NCBI RefSeq assembly: GCF_017308985.1
Contig: NZ_JADWPE010000003.1
Location: forward strand, 1 to 64,000
DNA from: Lysobacter changpingensis
Lineage (GTDB): Bacteria; Pseudomonadota; Gammaproteobacteria; Xanthomonadales; Xanthomonadaceae
Direction: 5' to 3'
DNA: 64,000 bases
The translations under genes were made by a program, and so were the position numbers. Shown in pieces: positions 17,275 through 27,100 of the stretch. The notes under the pieces are model-generated. The model did not search any database and was not told the origin of the DNA. It saw nothing but the letters and a program-made list of their open reading frames with translations. Position 1 is the stretch's first letter. Each line of letters opens with the position of its first letter.

Positions 17275-17832
17275 TCAGGCCGCGTGCGCGGCCGGCGCCA
17301 TGCGCGTGCGGGGACGCAGCGCGACCGAGGCGCGGTCGCCCATCAGCTGCAGTTCGCCGTCCTGCACGATCGCGTTGAAGCGCATGCTGCGCTCGATCAT
17401 CGCGCCGAGCGCCTCGACCGATGCGGCGTCGACGTCGATGACGGTGAGGTTGTCCAGCCGCGCCAGCGCGGAGGCGTGCCTGTCCCACCACAGGTCGGCG
17501 GCGCGTCCGCCGTAATTGACCACCACGACCTGCCGCGCGCGTCCGCACGCCTTGCGGATGCGCGATTCGTCGGGTTGCCCGAGATCGATCCACAGCTCGA
17601 TGTCGCCGGTGTAGTCGCGGCGCCACAGGTCGGGTTCGTCGTCGGTGCTCAGGCCCTTGCCGAACTCCAGCCGTTCGCTGGCGAACAGCGCGAAGGCGAC
17701 CACGCGCACCATCAGCCGCTCGTCCGTCTCGGACGGATGCTGGGCGAGGGTGAGCGGGTAGGTCGCGTAGTGATGCCGGTCGAGGTCGCTGAGCTGGAGC
17801 TCGGCCTTGACCACGGTCGCCTTGAGCGCCAT
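17275..17832 (-). CDS. yaeQ: YaeQ family protein
   Basis: A 185-residue protein nearly colinear with E. coli YaeQ: start MALKATVVKAELQLSDLDRH, then LTLAQHPSETDERLMVRVVA, STDDEPDLWRRDYTGDIELW and SRIRKACGRARQVVVVNYGG. YaeQ has a PD-(D/E)XK-like fold; the DEPD and D-x-E-x-W motifs are kept. It was once proposed to compensate for RfaH, but a firm function is lacking. It lies just upstream of the YhiN-like gene with which it appears co-transcribed. Confidence 0.93.
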   Translation of the reverse strand: MALKATVVKAELQLSDLDRHHYATYPLTLAQHPSETDERLMVRVVAFALFASERLEFGKGLSTDDEPDLWRRDYTGDIELWIDLGQPDESRIRKACGRARQVVVVNYGGRAADLWWDRHASALARLDNLTVIDVDAASVEALGAMIERSMRFNAIVQDGELQLMGDRASVALRPRTRMAPAAHAA

Positions 17833-17918
17833 GTGCGGGGATACCTTGCGGGAAAAGCGGAGCGCGCATTCTAGGCGCTCGCGGGTGTGCGACGGGCGAT
17901 GCGGGCGCGCTCCTGTCA

Positions 17919-17940
17919 GTCCCGAATCCCGAATCCCGAC
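17919..17940. repeat. Short tandem repeat of CCCGAAT
   Basis: Three successive CCCGAAT/CCCGAC heptamers lie directly after the end of the histidine kinase gene. Heptamer runs of this sequence (reverse GATTCGG) are common between genes in xanthomonads. Confidence 0.6.
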
Positions 17941-17944
17941 TTCT

Positions 17945-19999
17945 TCAGGCCACCACCTCGTCCCCGCGCTCCGGCACCCGCACCGGCGCCTCCTCCGCGA
18001 GCGGCGCGGCGCACGGGATCCGCAGCGAGAACGTCGATCCCTCCGGCCCCGCGTCGGCGAGCACCAGGTCGCCGCCGTTGCGGCGGGCGATCTCGCGCGC
18101 CAGATGCAGGCCGAGGCCCGCGCCGGGTCGGCCGCTGCCGTCGGAGCCGCGCACGTAGCGCTGGAAGATGCGCTCGCGGTCGGCCTCGGGGACGCCGCCG
18201 CCGCGATCGCCGACATCGATGCGCACCTGGTCGCCCGCGTGGTACGCGCGCACCCGTACGGTGGTTTCCAGCGGCGAGTACTTCAGCGCGTTGTCGATCA
18301 GGTTCGACAGCGCGATGGTCAGCAGCGGCAGGTCGCCTTCGACCTCCGGCAGTTCGACGTGGCAGACCGCGTCCAGGCGCTCGTCCATCGCCGAATGCAG
18401 TTCGGCCGCCGCGGAGATCAGCGTGCGCGGCGCGAAGCGCGTGGCGGCGCGCGCGGCTTCCGGTTCGCGCATGCGATCGTCGGCGAGGTAGGTTTCGATC
18501 ATCGCCGTCATGCGTTGCGTCGCGCGATCCAGGCGCGCGAGCCGCTGCTGAAGGTCCGCCCCGGCCAGCGAGGAATGCGTGCGCAGGCGCTGTGCGACCG
18601 CCTTGATGATCGACAGCGGCGTACGGAATTCGTGCGAGACCATCGCGACGAACTCGCGCTGCGTCTCGTGCGTCGCCCGCTCGGAGCGCAGCGCCGCGTC
18701 GAGTTCGGCCTGCGCCGCGCGGCGTTCGGCGATCTCGGTTTCCAGGCGGCGGTTGATCGACGCGAGTTCGGCGGTGCGTTCGGACACCTTCTGGTCGAGG
18801 CGGGCCTCGGCGCGGATCGACATCTCCAGCGCGCGGCGCTCGGAATCGCGCAGGCGCGACATCAGCGCGACGCTCAGCATGACCATGTGCACCAGGCCGA
18901 TGAAATCCAGGCTGTGGCGCGTCCATTCGTTGCTCGGCAGCAGCCCGAGCGTGTGGCCCATCGCGGCGGACGAACCGGCCACCTGCACCGCGAAGGCGAT
19001 GACGACCCAGCGCAGGTCCGGCCGCGCGCGCCACTGCATGACCAGCAGGCACGCGAACACCGGCTGCCACAGCACGCGCAGCCAGAGCATCGCGACCAGT
19101 ACCACACCATCGGGCAGGAACAGCAGCAGCACCGTGCCCGACACCAGCGCGAGCGACAGCGCGCAGGCCAGCGCGTACGCCCAGGGCAGGCGGCGGCCGA
19201 TCTCGATCAGCTGCACGCCGAACCACAGCGTGTAGCCCATCGTCACCAGCGCGAGCGCGCGCGTGAGGTACACGACGCTGCCCGGCTGGCCGCGGAACCA
19301 CCACTGCGCGGCGAAGCCTTCCAGCAGCAGCAACAGCGCCAGGAACAGCGACAGGTACATCGCGCAGTACAGGTACAGCGACCGGCGCAGGTCGAACCAG
19401 AAATACACGTTCAGCAGCACCAGCAGCCCGAGCGCGCCGAAGTACAGGCCCCAGATCGCGTACTCGCGCCCGGCCATCGCGGCGAAGGCCTCGGGCCGCC
19501 ACAGCTGCGGCGTGACCAGGATCGCCCCCTGGCTCGCGACGCGCACGAACAGCACGCGCGGTCGCGCATCGTCGTCGCGCACGTCCAGCGCGAACACCGG
19601 CTTGCGGAACGCAACGTCGCGCTCGACGAACGGCGTCGACGCGCCGAGCTCGCGGCCCTCGTCGCCGATGCCGTCCGCGTACAGCCGCACCGAACCGATC
19701 CGCGCGGGGCAGGGCACGAACCACCACGTGCCCGGCGTGAGGTCGTCCGGCAGCGCGATGCGCACCCACACCGCGCCGTCGCGATAGGTCGCGCGTTCGA
19801 ACGGGCCGCCGCCGGAGAACGCCTCGGCCGGCATGCGCCGTACCGCGTCGTACGTGAGCCGGCCGGTGGGATCGGCAAGGTGGGAGGCGTACGGCGCCAG
19901 GTCGATCCCGCCGGAAGCATGCGCCTGCGCACGCGCGCCCGCCGGCCACGCGCACGCGGCCAGCGCAAGGAGCAACGTCAACAGCAGACGCGAGGACAT
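17945..19999 (-). CDS. 7TM sensor histidine kinase
   Basis: A 684-residue kinase. A signal peptide (MSSRLLLTLLLALAACAWPA ...) leads into a periplasmic sensor of the 7TMR-DISM type (about residues 30-180), a seven-helix membrane block (about 190-385), a coiled coil (RAEARLDQKVSERTAELASI) and a HisKA domain with phospho-acceptor His456 in MVSHEFRTPLSIIKA. The ATPase domain shows the N box NLIDNALKYSP and G box DRGGGVPEADRERIF plus GAGLGLHLA. ATG 19999 places the signal peptide at the start. It is divergent from an OmpR-type regulator, its likely partner. Signal unknown, often a carbohydrate. Confidence 0.92.
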   Translation of the reverse strand: MSSRLLLTLLLALAACAWPAGARAQAHASGGIDLAPYASHLADPTGRLTYDAVRRMPAEAFSGGGPFERATYRDGAVWVRIALPDDLTPGTWWFVPCPARIGSVRLYADGIGDEGRELGASTPFVERDVAFRKPVFALDVRDDDARPRVLFVRVASQGAILVTPQLWRPEAFAAMAGREYAIWGLYFGALGLLVLLNVYFWFDLRRSLYLYCAMYLSLFLALLLLLEGFAAQWWFRGQPGSVVYLTRALALVTMGYTLWFGVQLIEIGRRLPWAYALACALSLALVSGTVLLLFLPDGVVLVAMLWLRVLWQPVFACLLVMQWRARPDLRWVVIAFAVQVAGSSAAMGHTLGLLPSNEWTRHSLDFIGLVHMVMLSVALMSRLRDSERRALEMSIRAEARLDQKVSERTAELASINRRLETEIAERRAAQAELDAALRSERATHETQREFVAMVSHEFRTPLSIIKAVAQRLRTHSSLAGADLQQRLARLDRATQRMTAMIETYLADDRMREPEAARAATRFAPRTLISAAAELHSAMDERLDAVCHVELPEVEGDLPLLTIALSNLIDNALKYSPLETTVRVRAYHAGDQVRIDVGDRGGGVPEADRERIFQRYVRGSDGSGRPGAGLGLHLAREIARRNGGDLVLADAGPEGSTFSLRIPCAAPLAEEAPVRVPERGDEVVA

Positions 20000-20152
20000 G
20001 GATGACGGCACGTGCACGGAAGGAGGTCCGATGGCCGCCTGCGGTTCGTCCCGCGCGGCACCCCTCATCGGACCGTGGCGCTATCGATACCACATCCAAC
20101 CCGCACAATCGGCAAAGACCGCCTTGCCGGCTCCGGTCGTAACATGGAGCGC

Positions 20153-20869
20153 ATGCCCAACCGTTCTGCCGCCATCGACACGGCCCCGCGCGAACTCGCC
20201 AACCTCCGGGTGGCGCTGGTCGAAGACGACCCGGACCTGCTCGAGGAACTGGCCGACGGCCTGCGCGACGCCGGCTTCGAGGTGAGCGCCTGCGCGAGCG
20301 CCGAAGCCTTCTGGCTCGCCAGCACCCACACCGCGTTCGACCTGGTCGTGCTCGACCTCGGCCTGCCGCGCGAGAGCGGCATGTCGGTGCTGCGGCGCCT
20401 GCGAGAAAGTTCGGGCATCGGCGTGGTGGTGCTCACCGCGCGCATGCTGCCGGCCGACCACGCGCAGAGCCTGTCGGAAGGCGCCGATGCGTTCCTGTCC
20501 AAGCCGGTCGACCTGCACGTGCTCGAAGCCACGCTGCGCAGCGTCGTGCGGCGCATGAAACCGGTGGCGCCCACGATCGCGTGGCGCCTGACCGCCGACG
20601 GCTGGTCGCTGTGCACGCCGCGCGGCGGCATCGTCGAACTCAGCGCGCAGGAACGCCTGCTGCTGGAGGTCGTGATGGAATCGCCCGGCAGCGTGGTCTC
20701 GCGCGAAACGCTGCTGGAACGCTTCGACCGCACGGGCGAGGAGATCGATCCGCAACGGCTCGACATGCTCGTGCACCGGCTGCGCAAGAAGGTGGCGCAG
20801 GCCGGGCATCGCCTGCCGCTGCGCACGCTGTATCGCAGCGGATACGTGTTCCAGGTCGACCCGGCCTGA
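20153..20869 (+). CDS. OmpR-family response regulator
   Basis: A 238-residue regulator: receiver domain with acidic pair at 25-26 (ALVEDDPDLL), phospho-acceptor Asp68 (VVLDLGLP), conserved Thr95 and Lys117 (FLSKPVD), then a winged-helix DNA-binding domain (ELSAQERLLLEVVMESPGSV ... LDMLVHRLRKKVAQAG ... LRTLYRSGYVF). GGAGCGC precedes ATG 20153; ATG 20144 is an alternative. It shares a 153-bp divergent region with the 7TM kinase. It lies 0.3 kb before the giant surface-protein operon, but that operon has a sigma-54 promoter, which an OmpR-type regulator would not open directly. Confidence 0.93.
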   Translation: MPNRSAAIDTAPRELANLRVALVEDDPDLLEELADGLRDAGFEVSACASAEAFWLASTHTAFDLVVLDLGLPRESGMSVLRRLRESSGIGVVVLTARMLPADHAQSLSEGADAFLSKPVDLHVLEATLRSVVRRMKPVAPTIAWRLTADGWSLCTPRGGIVELSAQERLLLEVVMESPGSVVSRETLLERFDRTGEEIDPQRLDMLVHRLRKKVAQAGHRLPLRTLYRSGYVFQVDPA

Positions 20870-21076
20870 CTTCATCGGTCTGATCCGGACGCGACGGGCC
20901 GCACGACGGGCCGCACGCTTGGCCCGATCTGTCGGTTCGGAAGAATTCGATAGATTCGAAAAGATTTCGTCATTGAGCGTGCGCTGCGTCACAGTTACAG
21001 TGCCGCCCGCTCAGCGACCGGCGGAGTCGGCCATGCCTGCATGGCGACCTCGCGTCGCGTTCCAGATCCGCTTTTC
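20870..21076. other. Upstream region of the giant surface operon
   Basis: No gene is seen. Around 20937-20970 the DNA is locally AT-richer with repeated ATTCG elements (GAATTCGATAGATTCGAAAA), and CACAGTTACAGTG occurs at 20991-21003. These sit 80-150 bases before the sigma-54 promoter, where an enhancer-binding activator would be expected; this is a positional inference. Confidence 0.35.
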
Positions 21077-21094
21077 CTGGCACATCCCTTGCAG
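21077..21094 (+). promoter_or_regulatory. Sigma-54 (RpoN) promoter of the surface operon
   Basis: CTGGCACATCCCTTGCAG fits the -24/-12 consensus: TGGCAC and TTGCA with the invariant GG (21079-21080) and GC (21091-21092) exactly 10 bases apart. Transcription would start near 21104, leaving a leader of about 90 bases before ATG 21193. No other gene start is close on this strand. Confidence 0.7.
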
Positions 21095-21192
21095 CGAACG
21101 CGCCCGTTCACCGGGCCGCCGCATGGCCACGCCGTGAGCTGAGCAGACAGGCCGGCCGAATGCCGGCGCTGCGACAAACCAGGGGATTACGC

Positions 21193-24100
21193 ATGGATCC
21201 GGTCCGTTCCGCCCGCCGCTTCGCGTGCGGGGAGAGGTTGTGCACGCTCGAAAAAGCCGACGCGACGAATGCGCGCGGCCGTACGCGCCGTTTCATGCGC
21301 GCACTGGCCTGCGCGGCGCTGCTCGCGTCGTGGTCGCCGCTGGCGTGGGCGGTCGACCTGCAGCTGACGAACCTCTCCGACGACGGTTCCGATCCTTCGC
21401 CGGCCGGCAGCGTGGTGACCTACAGCGTCACGCTGGAGAACATCGCCGGCGACACCGCCGGCAACGTGCGCAGCGTGTTCGACCTGCCGGCCGGAAGCAC
21501 GGCGGTGAACCTGCCGGCGTTCTGCTCGGTCGATGCGGGCGAGGCCACGCGCGTGGTGTGCAGCCACGGCGACGTGCTCGGCACGCTCGGCGGCGGCAAC
21601 GCGGTGAGCTTCCAGCTGCAGGTGAGCACGCAGGGCATGCCGGTCGGGACGATCTCGATCGACGGCGCGGTCGGCAGCGGCGAGGCGCCGCCGGCGTCGG
21701 TGAAGGTGCCGGAGCTCGGCGCGCCCTTCATCAGCGACACCAACGTCGACAACAACCGCGAAAGCCAGACCACCACGCTCACCACGGCGGGCGATCTGCA
21801 GCTGACCAAGACCGCCGACGTCGATCCGGTCGTGGCCGGCGCGCTGATCACCTACACGCTGACCGTGCGCAACAACGGTCCCAGCGCGAGCAGCGGCTTC
21901 AACGTGGTCGACACGCTGCCCAGCGGCGCGACCTTCGTCGGCCCGGCGACCGGTTCGGGCTGGAACTTCGACGGCGCGAACGCGACCCATCCCGGCACGC
22001 TGGCGGTCGGCGCGAGCGCGAGCTACCAGTTCCGCGCGCGCGTGACCGCCGCCGGCGGCACCGTCGTCAACAGCGCGGCGGTGCACGCGGGCGCCACGCC
22101 CGATCCGATCATCGCCAACAACACCGACGACGTCGGCGCGACCGTCGTGCCGGGCGCGGACATGGAGATCACCAAGTCCGCATCGCCGACGCCGGCAACC
22201 GGCGGACAGCCGATCACCTTCACCCTCACCGCGCTCAACCGCGGCCCGAGCGTCGCGGCGGACGTGAGCCTCACCGACACGATGCCGGCGGGGTTCCTGA
22301 TCACCGGCGGCACCCAGCCCGCCGGCTGGACCTGCACCACGACCGTCGACCAGACCGCGCGCACCTGCACGCATGCGGGCAGCTATGCCGCCGGCGAAAG
22401 CGACACCTTCACCATCGAGGCGATGGTGCCGTCGACCGGGCAGGGCAGCAGCGGCGACCAGACCAACACCGCGACGATCGCCAGCGGCACCGCCGATCCG
22501 GTGGCGGCCAACAACACCGACAGCGTGACCTTCACCGTGCTCGCCGACGGCGCGGACCTGGAACTGGCGAGCAAGACCAAGTCGCCGGGCATCGTCACCA
22601 CGTGGAGCGGCAGCGGCGACGACAGCGACAGCCGCATGACCTCGACGATCCGCGTGCGCAACCTCGGCCCGCGTCCGGCGACGGGACAGGTGCAGGTCGC
22701 CGATCAACTCGCGGCGGGCGAGGAGTTCCTGTCCTCCAGCGGCCCGTGGACCTGTACCGCGCCGCCGTACACCGGAGTGTCGACGCGGCAGACCGTGCTG
22801 TGCTCGCTCGATCCGGGGACGTTGCCGCTGGCCGTCGCCGACGGCGGCGGCAATCCGCTCGCGCCCGCGCTCACCATCGTCACGCGCGCCCGTGCCGCGG
22901 GCGACCTGATCAACAACGCGTGCACCGGCGGCAGCGGCGGCACGGCCGAACCGCTGACCGGCAACGGCATCGACGTCGACGGCAACACCGCCAACGACTG
23001 CACCGGCGCCGGCGTGCGCACGACCACCGAACGCGCCGACCTTCGCATCACCAGGCAGACCAACGGCCTGGGCAACACCGACAACACGCTGCCGCTGGGC
23101 TACACCGGCGTGGACTTCACGCTCACCGTCACCAACGACGGCCCGAACGGGACCGCCGGCGTGGTCGTCAACGACCAGATTCCGGGTTTCATCTCCGGCA
23201 CCTCCAGCGCGAGCGTCGATGCGCCGTCCGGCTGGAACTGCAACGTCGATGGCAATGGCAGCGTGCAGTGCCGTTCGAACAACACCGTGCTGGTGCCCGG
23301 TGCGTCGGTCGCGCTGGTCGTGCACGTGACCGGTCCGCTCAACGACAGCGCGAACCAGGGCCCGACGACCTGCGCGGGCGGCACGCTCAGCGGCATCCGC
23401 TGTGGCCGGGCCGGCGTGGGCGTGGACGCGGCCATCGAGGGCGCGGTGGGCGAGGTCGACACGACCAACAACTCGGCGTCCGACTGGGTCCGCATCCCGC
23501 GCATGGCGAACGTGCGAACGCTGGAGAAGGAAATCACCAGCGGCGCGCTCGGCCGCGAAGGCGTGGAGAGCGTCTACCGCATCGACTACGACAACCAGGG
23601 TCCGTCCACCGCGGTGGGCGTGGTGTTCCGCGACGTGTTCACGCTGGCGGCGAACGACGCCGGCTTCGTGATGATCGGCGCGCACCGCACCACCGGGGGC
23701 AACGGCGAAACCGCGTGTTCCGTCGCGGCCGGACCGGGCGTGACCGTGGTCGGCGCGGCGGGCGGCGATTCGTATTCGACGTCCGGCTCGTCGGGCACCG
23801 TCACCGTGACGTGCCCCGCGCTCGACATGGGCAGCGGCGTCGGCGAAAGCGTCACCATCACCATCCGTCCGAACAACCAGCCGGGCGGCAGCGCGGGCCG
23901 TCGTTTCGACAACGTCGCCGATTTCACCTTCACCGGCGCGTCGACCGGCACCGACGGCCTGGGCGAATTCGACTACAACGCCGTCGACACCGCCGCCGAC
24001 GACGAGAAGACCGCCACGCTCACCTTCCAGGCGAACGCGGTGGACCTGCTGACCAACCAGGTCGACACCGGCTTCGGCCCCAGCGGGCAGGACCCGCTGG

Positions 24101-27100
24101 GTTACGACCCGAACACGCCGTCGGCGAACGTCATCAGCTATCGCACGAGCGTGACCAACCAGGGTCCGTCGGTCGCCAACAACGTGCGCATCCGCGAGAC
24201 GATCACGCCGTTGCCGGGGCGCACGGTCACGTTCCTCGGCACCTCGCTCACGCCCGATGGCGCGATCGAATCTCCGTCGCGCTGCAGTGTCGTCGGCGGC
24301 AGCAATCCGACCACGGGCGCGCCGCTGGAACTGGACTGCGTGATGCCGGGCGCCGGCTTCGGCACCAACCTCGACGGCGTGGTCGGCGTGGGCCAGACCA
24401 GCACGGTCTTCCTGCGCTTCCGCTACGACACGCCGCCGGGCGCCACCGGTGACACCATCACCAGCGCCGCCGTCGCCAGCTCCGACGAAGCCGACACGCA
24501 GCCGGGCAACAACAGCGAGGGCGAGAACACCTCGATCCGCTCGCGCGCCGACGTCGCCGTGAGCAAGACGATGGTGCTCACCGCCGACCAGGACCCGAAC
24601 GTCCCGCTGCCCGCGACGGTGACGAAGGTGTCGATCCTGCAGCCGTTCTTCTACGTCATCGACGTGGTGAACGAGGGCCCGGGTTCGAGCCTGTCGCTGG
24701 ACCGTGGCGGCTCCAATCCGTTGAACGGCACCGGCACGGTCGTCACCGATACGCTGCCGGCCGGCGTGGCAATCACCGGTCCGATCACCTGGCGCAAGCG
24801 CGGCGTCAACGCCGGTGGCCAGGAGCCCAACGGCACCGGCCAGTGCACGCGGTCGGGCAACGTGGTGACCTGCAACCTGGGCGACGTCACCTTCGATCCG
24901 TCCGAAGCCGGCCGCGTGCGCATCCTCGTGCCGGCGCGCTGGGACAACGTGCCCGCGGGCAACACCAGCAACAACCGCGCGAGCGTGGACAGCGAACAGG
25001 TCGATCCGGATCCGTCCAACGACAGCGTGACCGTGCGGCTGGACATCACCAGTTCCTCGCTCGCCGGCACCGTGTTCGAGGACCGCCAGCGCGACGGCAC
25101 CAATGGCGGCACGCCGCAGGCCGCCACCGGCGAACCGCGCGTGGCGAACGTGACCATCCGCCTCACCGGCACCGATGCCTACGGCAACGCGGTCAACCGC
25201 ACGACCACGACCGACGCCAGCGGCAACTACCGCTTCGCCAATCTCGCGCCGTCGAATGCGACCGGCTACACCATCACCCAGACGCAGCCGACCGGTTACG
25301 TCAACGGCCCGGTGAATCCGCCGGCGTCGGGCGCCAGCGCGCCGTCGCTGGGCGGCACCTACGACGCCGGCGCGCCGAACTCGGCCTACACCGCCGTGGT
25401 GGTGGGCGCGGAGGACACGGGCCAGCGCTACCACTTCCCGGAAGTGCGCCGACCGAGCCTGTCGGGCTTCGTCTACTCCGACGACAACTTCGACGACGTG
25501 CGCAATCCCGGCGTGGACACGCCGATCGCCGGCGCGACCGTCGAGCTGCTCAACGCGACGACGGGCGCGGTGATCGCGACCCGGACCACCAACGCGTCGG
25601 GCTTCTACCAGTTCACCGACCTCGACCCGACGATCCCCTACACGCTGCGCGAGCCGCTGCCGGCGGGCAGCTTCGTCAACCGTCCGGGCGCGGTGAATCC
25701 GGGCCTGATCAACGGCGCGGCCTGCACCAGCGGCTGCGTCGTCGGCACCGGCGTCGCGCCCGATGCGCCGACCACCGACCGCATCGCGCAGATCGATCTG
25801 TCCTCCGGCGCCAGCGGCACCGAGTTCAACTTCGGCGAAGCGGCGAACGGCGCGTCCATCGCCGGCCGCGTGTGGCTGGACGTCGATAACGACGGCGTCG
25901 TCGACGCGGGCGAAACCGGCATCGCGAACGTGTCGGTCGTGCTCACCGGCACCGACCAGACCGGCGCGCCGGTGAACCTCACCACGACCACCGGTCCAGA
26001 CGGCACGTATTCGTTCACCGGTCTCGTCGCGGGCAACTACACCGTCACCGAACCCACGCAGCCGACCGGCACGCTCAACGGCCGCACGGTCGCAGGTTCC
26101 GCGGCCGGTACGCCGAGCGCACCGGCGGTCGTGCCCTCGACCATCAACGCCATCGCGCTGGGCGTGAACCAGGCCGCGACCGGCTACAACTTCGGCGAGA
26201 TCCAGCCGGCCTCCGTCAGCGGTCGCGTGTACCACGACCACGACGACGACGGCCGCATCGATGCGGGCGAAACCGGCATCGCGGGCGTGACCATCACGCT
26301 CACCGGCAACGCCGACGACGGCCGTCCGGTCAGCCTGACCACGGTCACCGACGCGAACGGCGCGTACGCCTTCCTCGACGTGCGCCCCGGCACTTACACG
26401 GTGACCGAGCCGACGCAGCCGGCGAACACCACCAACGGCCTCACCACGCCGGGCAACATCGGCGGCGTGCCGATGGGCACGGCGACCGGTCGCACGGTCG
26501 TGCCGTCGGCGATCGCCGGCATCGTGCTCGCGCCGGAACAGAGTTCGGTCGAGAACAACTTCGGCGAGATCGCCGATTCGCCGGACCTGCGCGTGAGCAA
26601 GTCGGCGACGCCGGGGACGTTCACCGTCGGCACCGAAAGCGCCTACACCGTTCGCGTGCGCAACGCCGGCAACGCGCCGACCGCCGGCGAGTACGAGGTC
26701 GAGGACCGACTGCCGACCGGCGTGACGCTCGCCGCCACGCCGGTCGGCACGGGCTGGACCTGCGTTGGCGCCGTCGGCGCGAACCGCTTCCGCTGCACCA
26801 GCACGGTAGTCCTCGCGCAGGGCACCACGCATCCAGCCGACATCGCGGTGCCGGTCGAGGTGTCCGCCGCCGCAGCCGCCGCGTCGCCGATCGTCAACGC
26901 GGTGATCGTGCGCGGCGGTGGCGAGACGCCGGCGCGCGCGCCGACGCAGGCCGAGGAGGACGCGTTCGCCGGCAACGTCGACACGCTGCCGGTGTGCGAT
27001 CCGGCCATCGCGCACAACGCGTGCCGCATCGAAACGCCGGTGCAGCGCGGCGCGTCCATCGCCGGCCGCGTGTTCTACGACAACAACGACAACGGCGTGA

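Noticed and set aside
17919-17940. CRISPR-like or direct-repeat array
   Set aside because: Only three heptamers without spacers; likewise the GCGTTCT run at 48610 is a simple tandem repeat.
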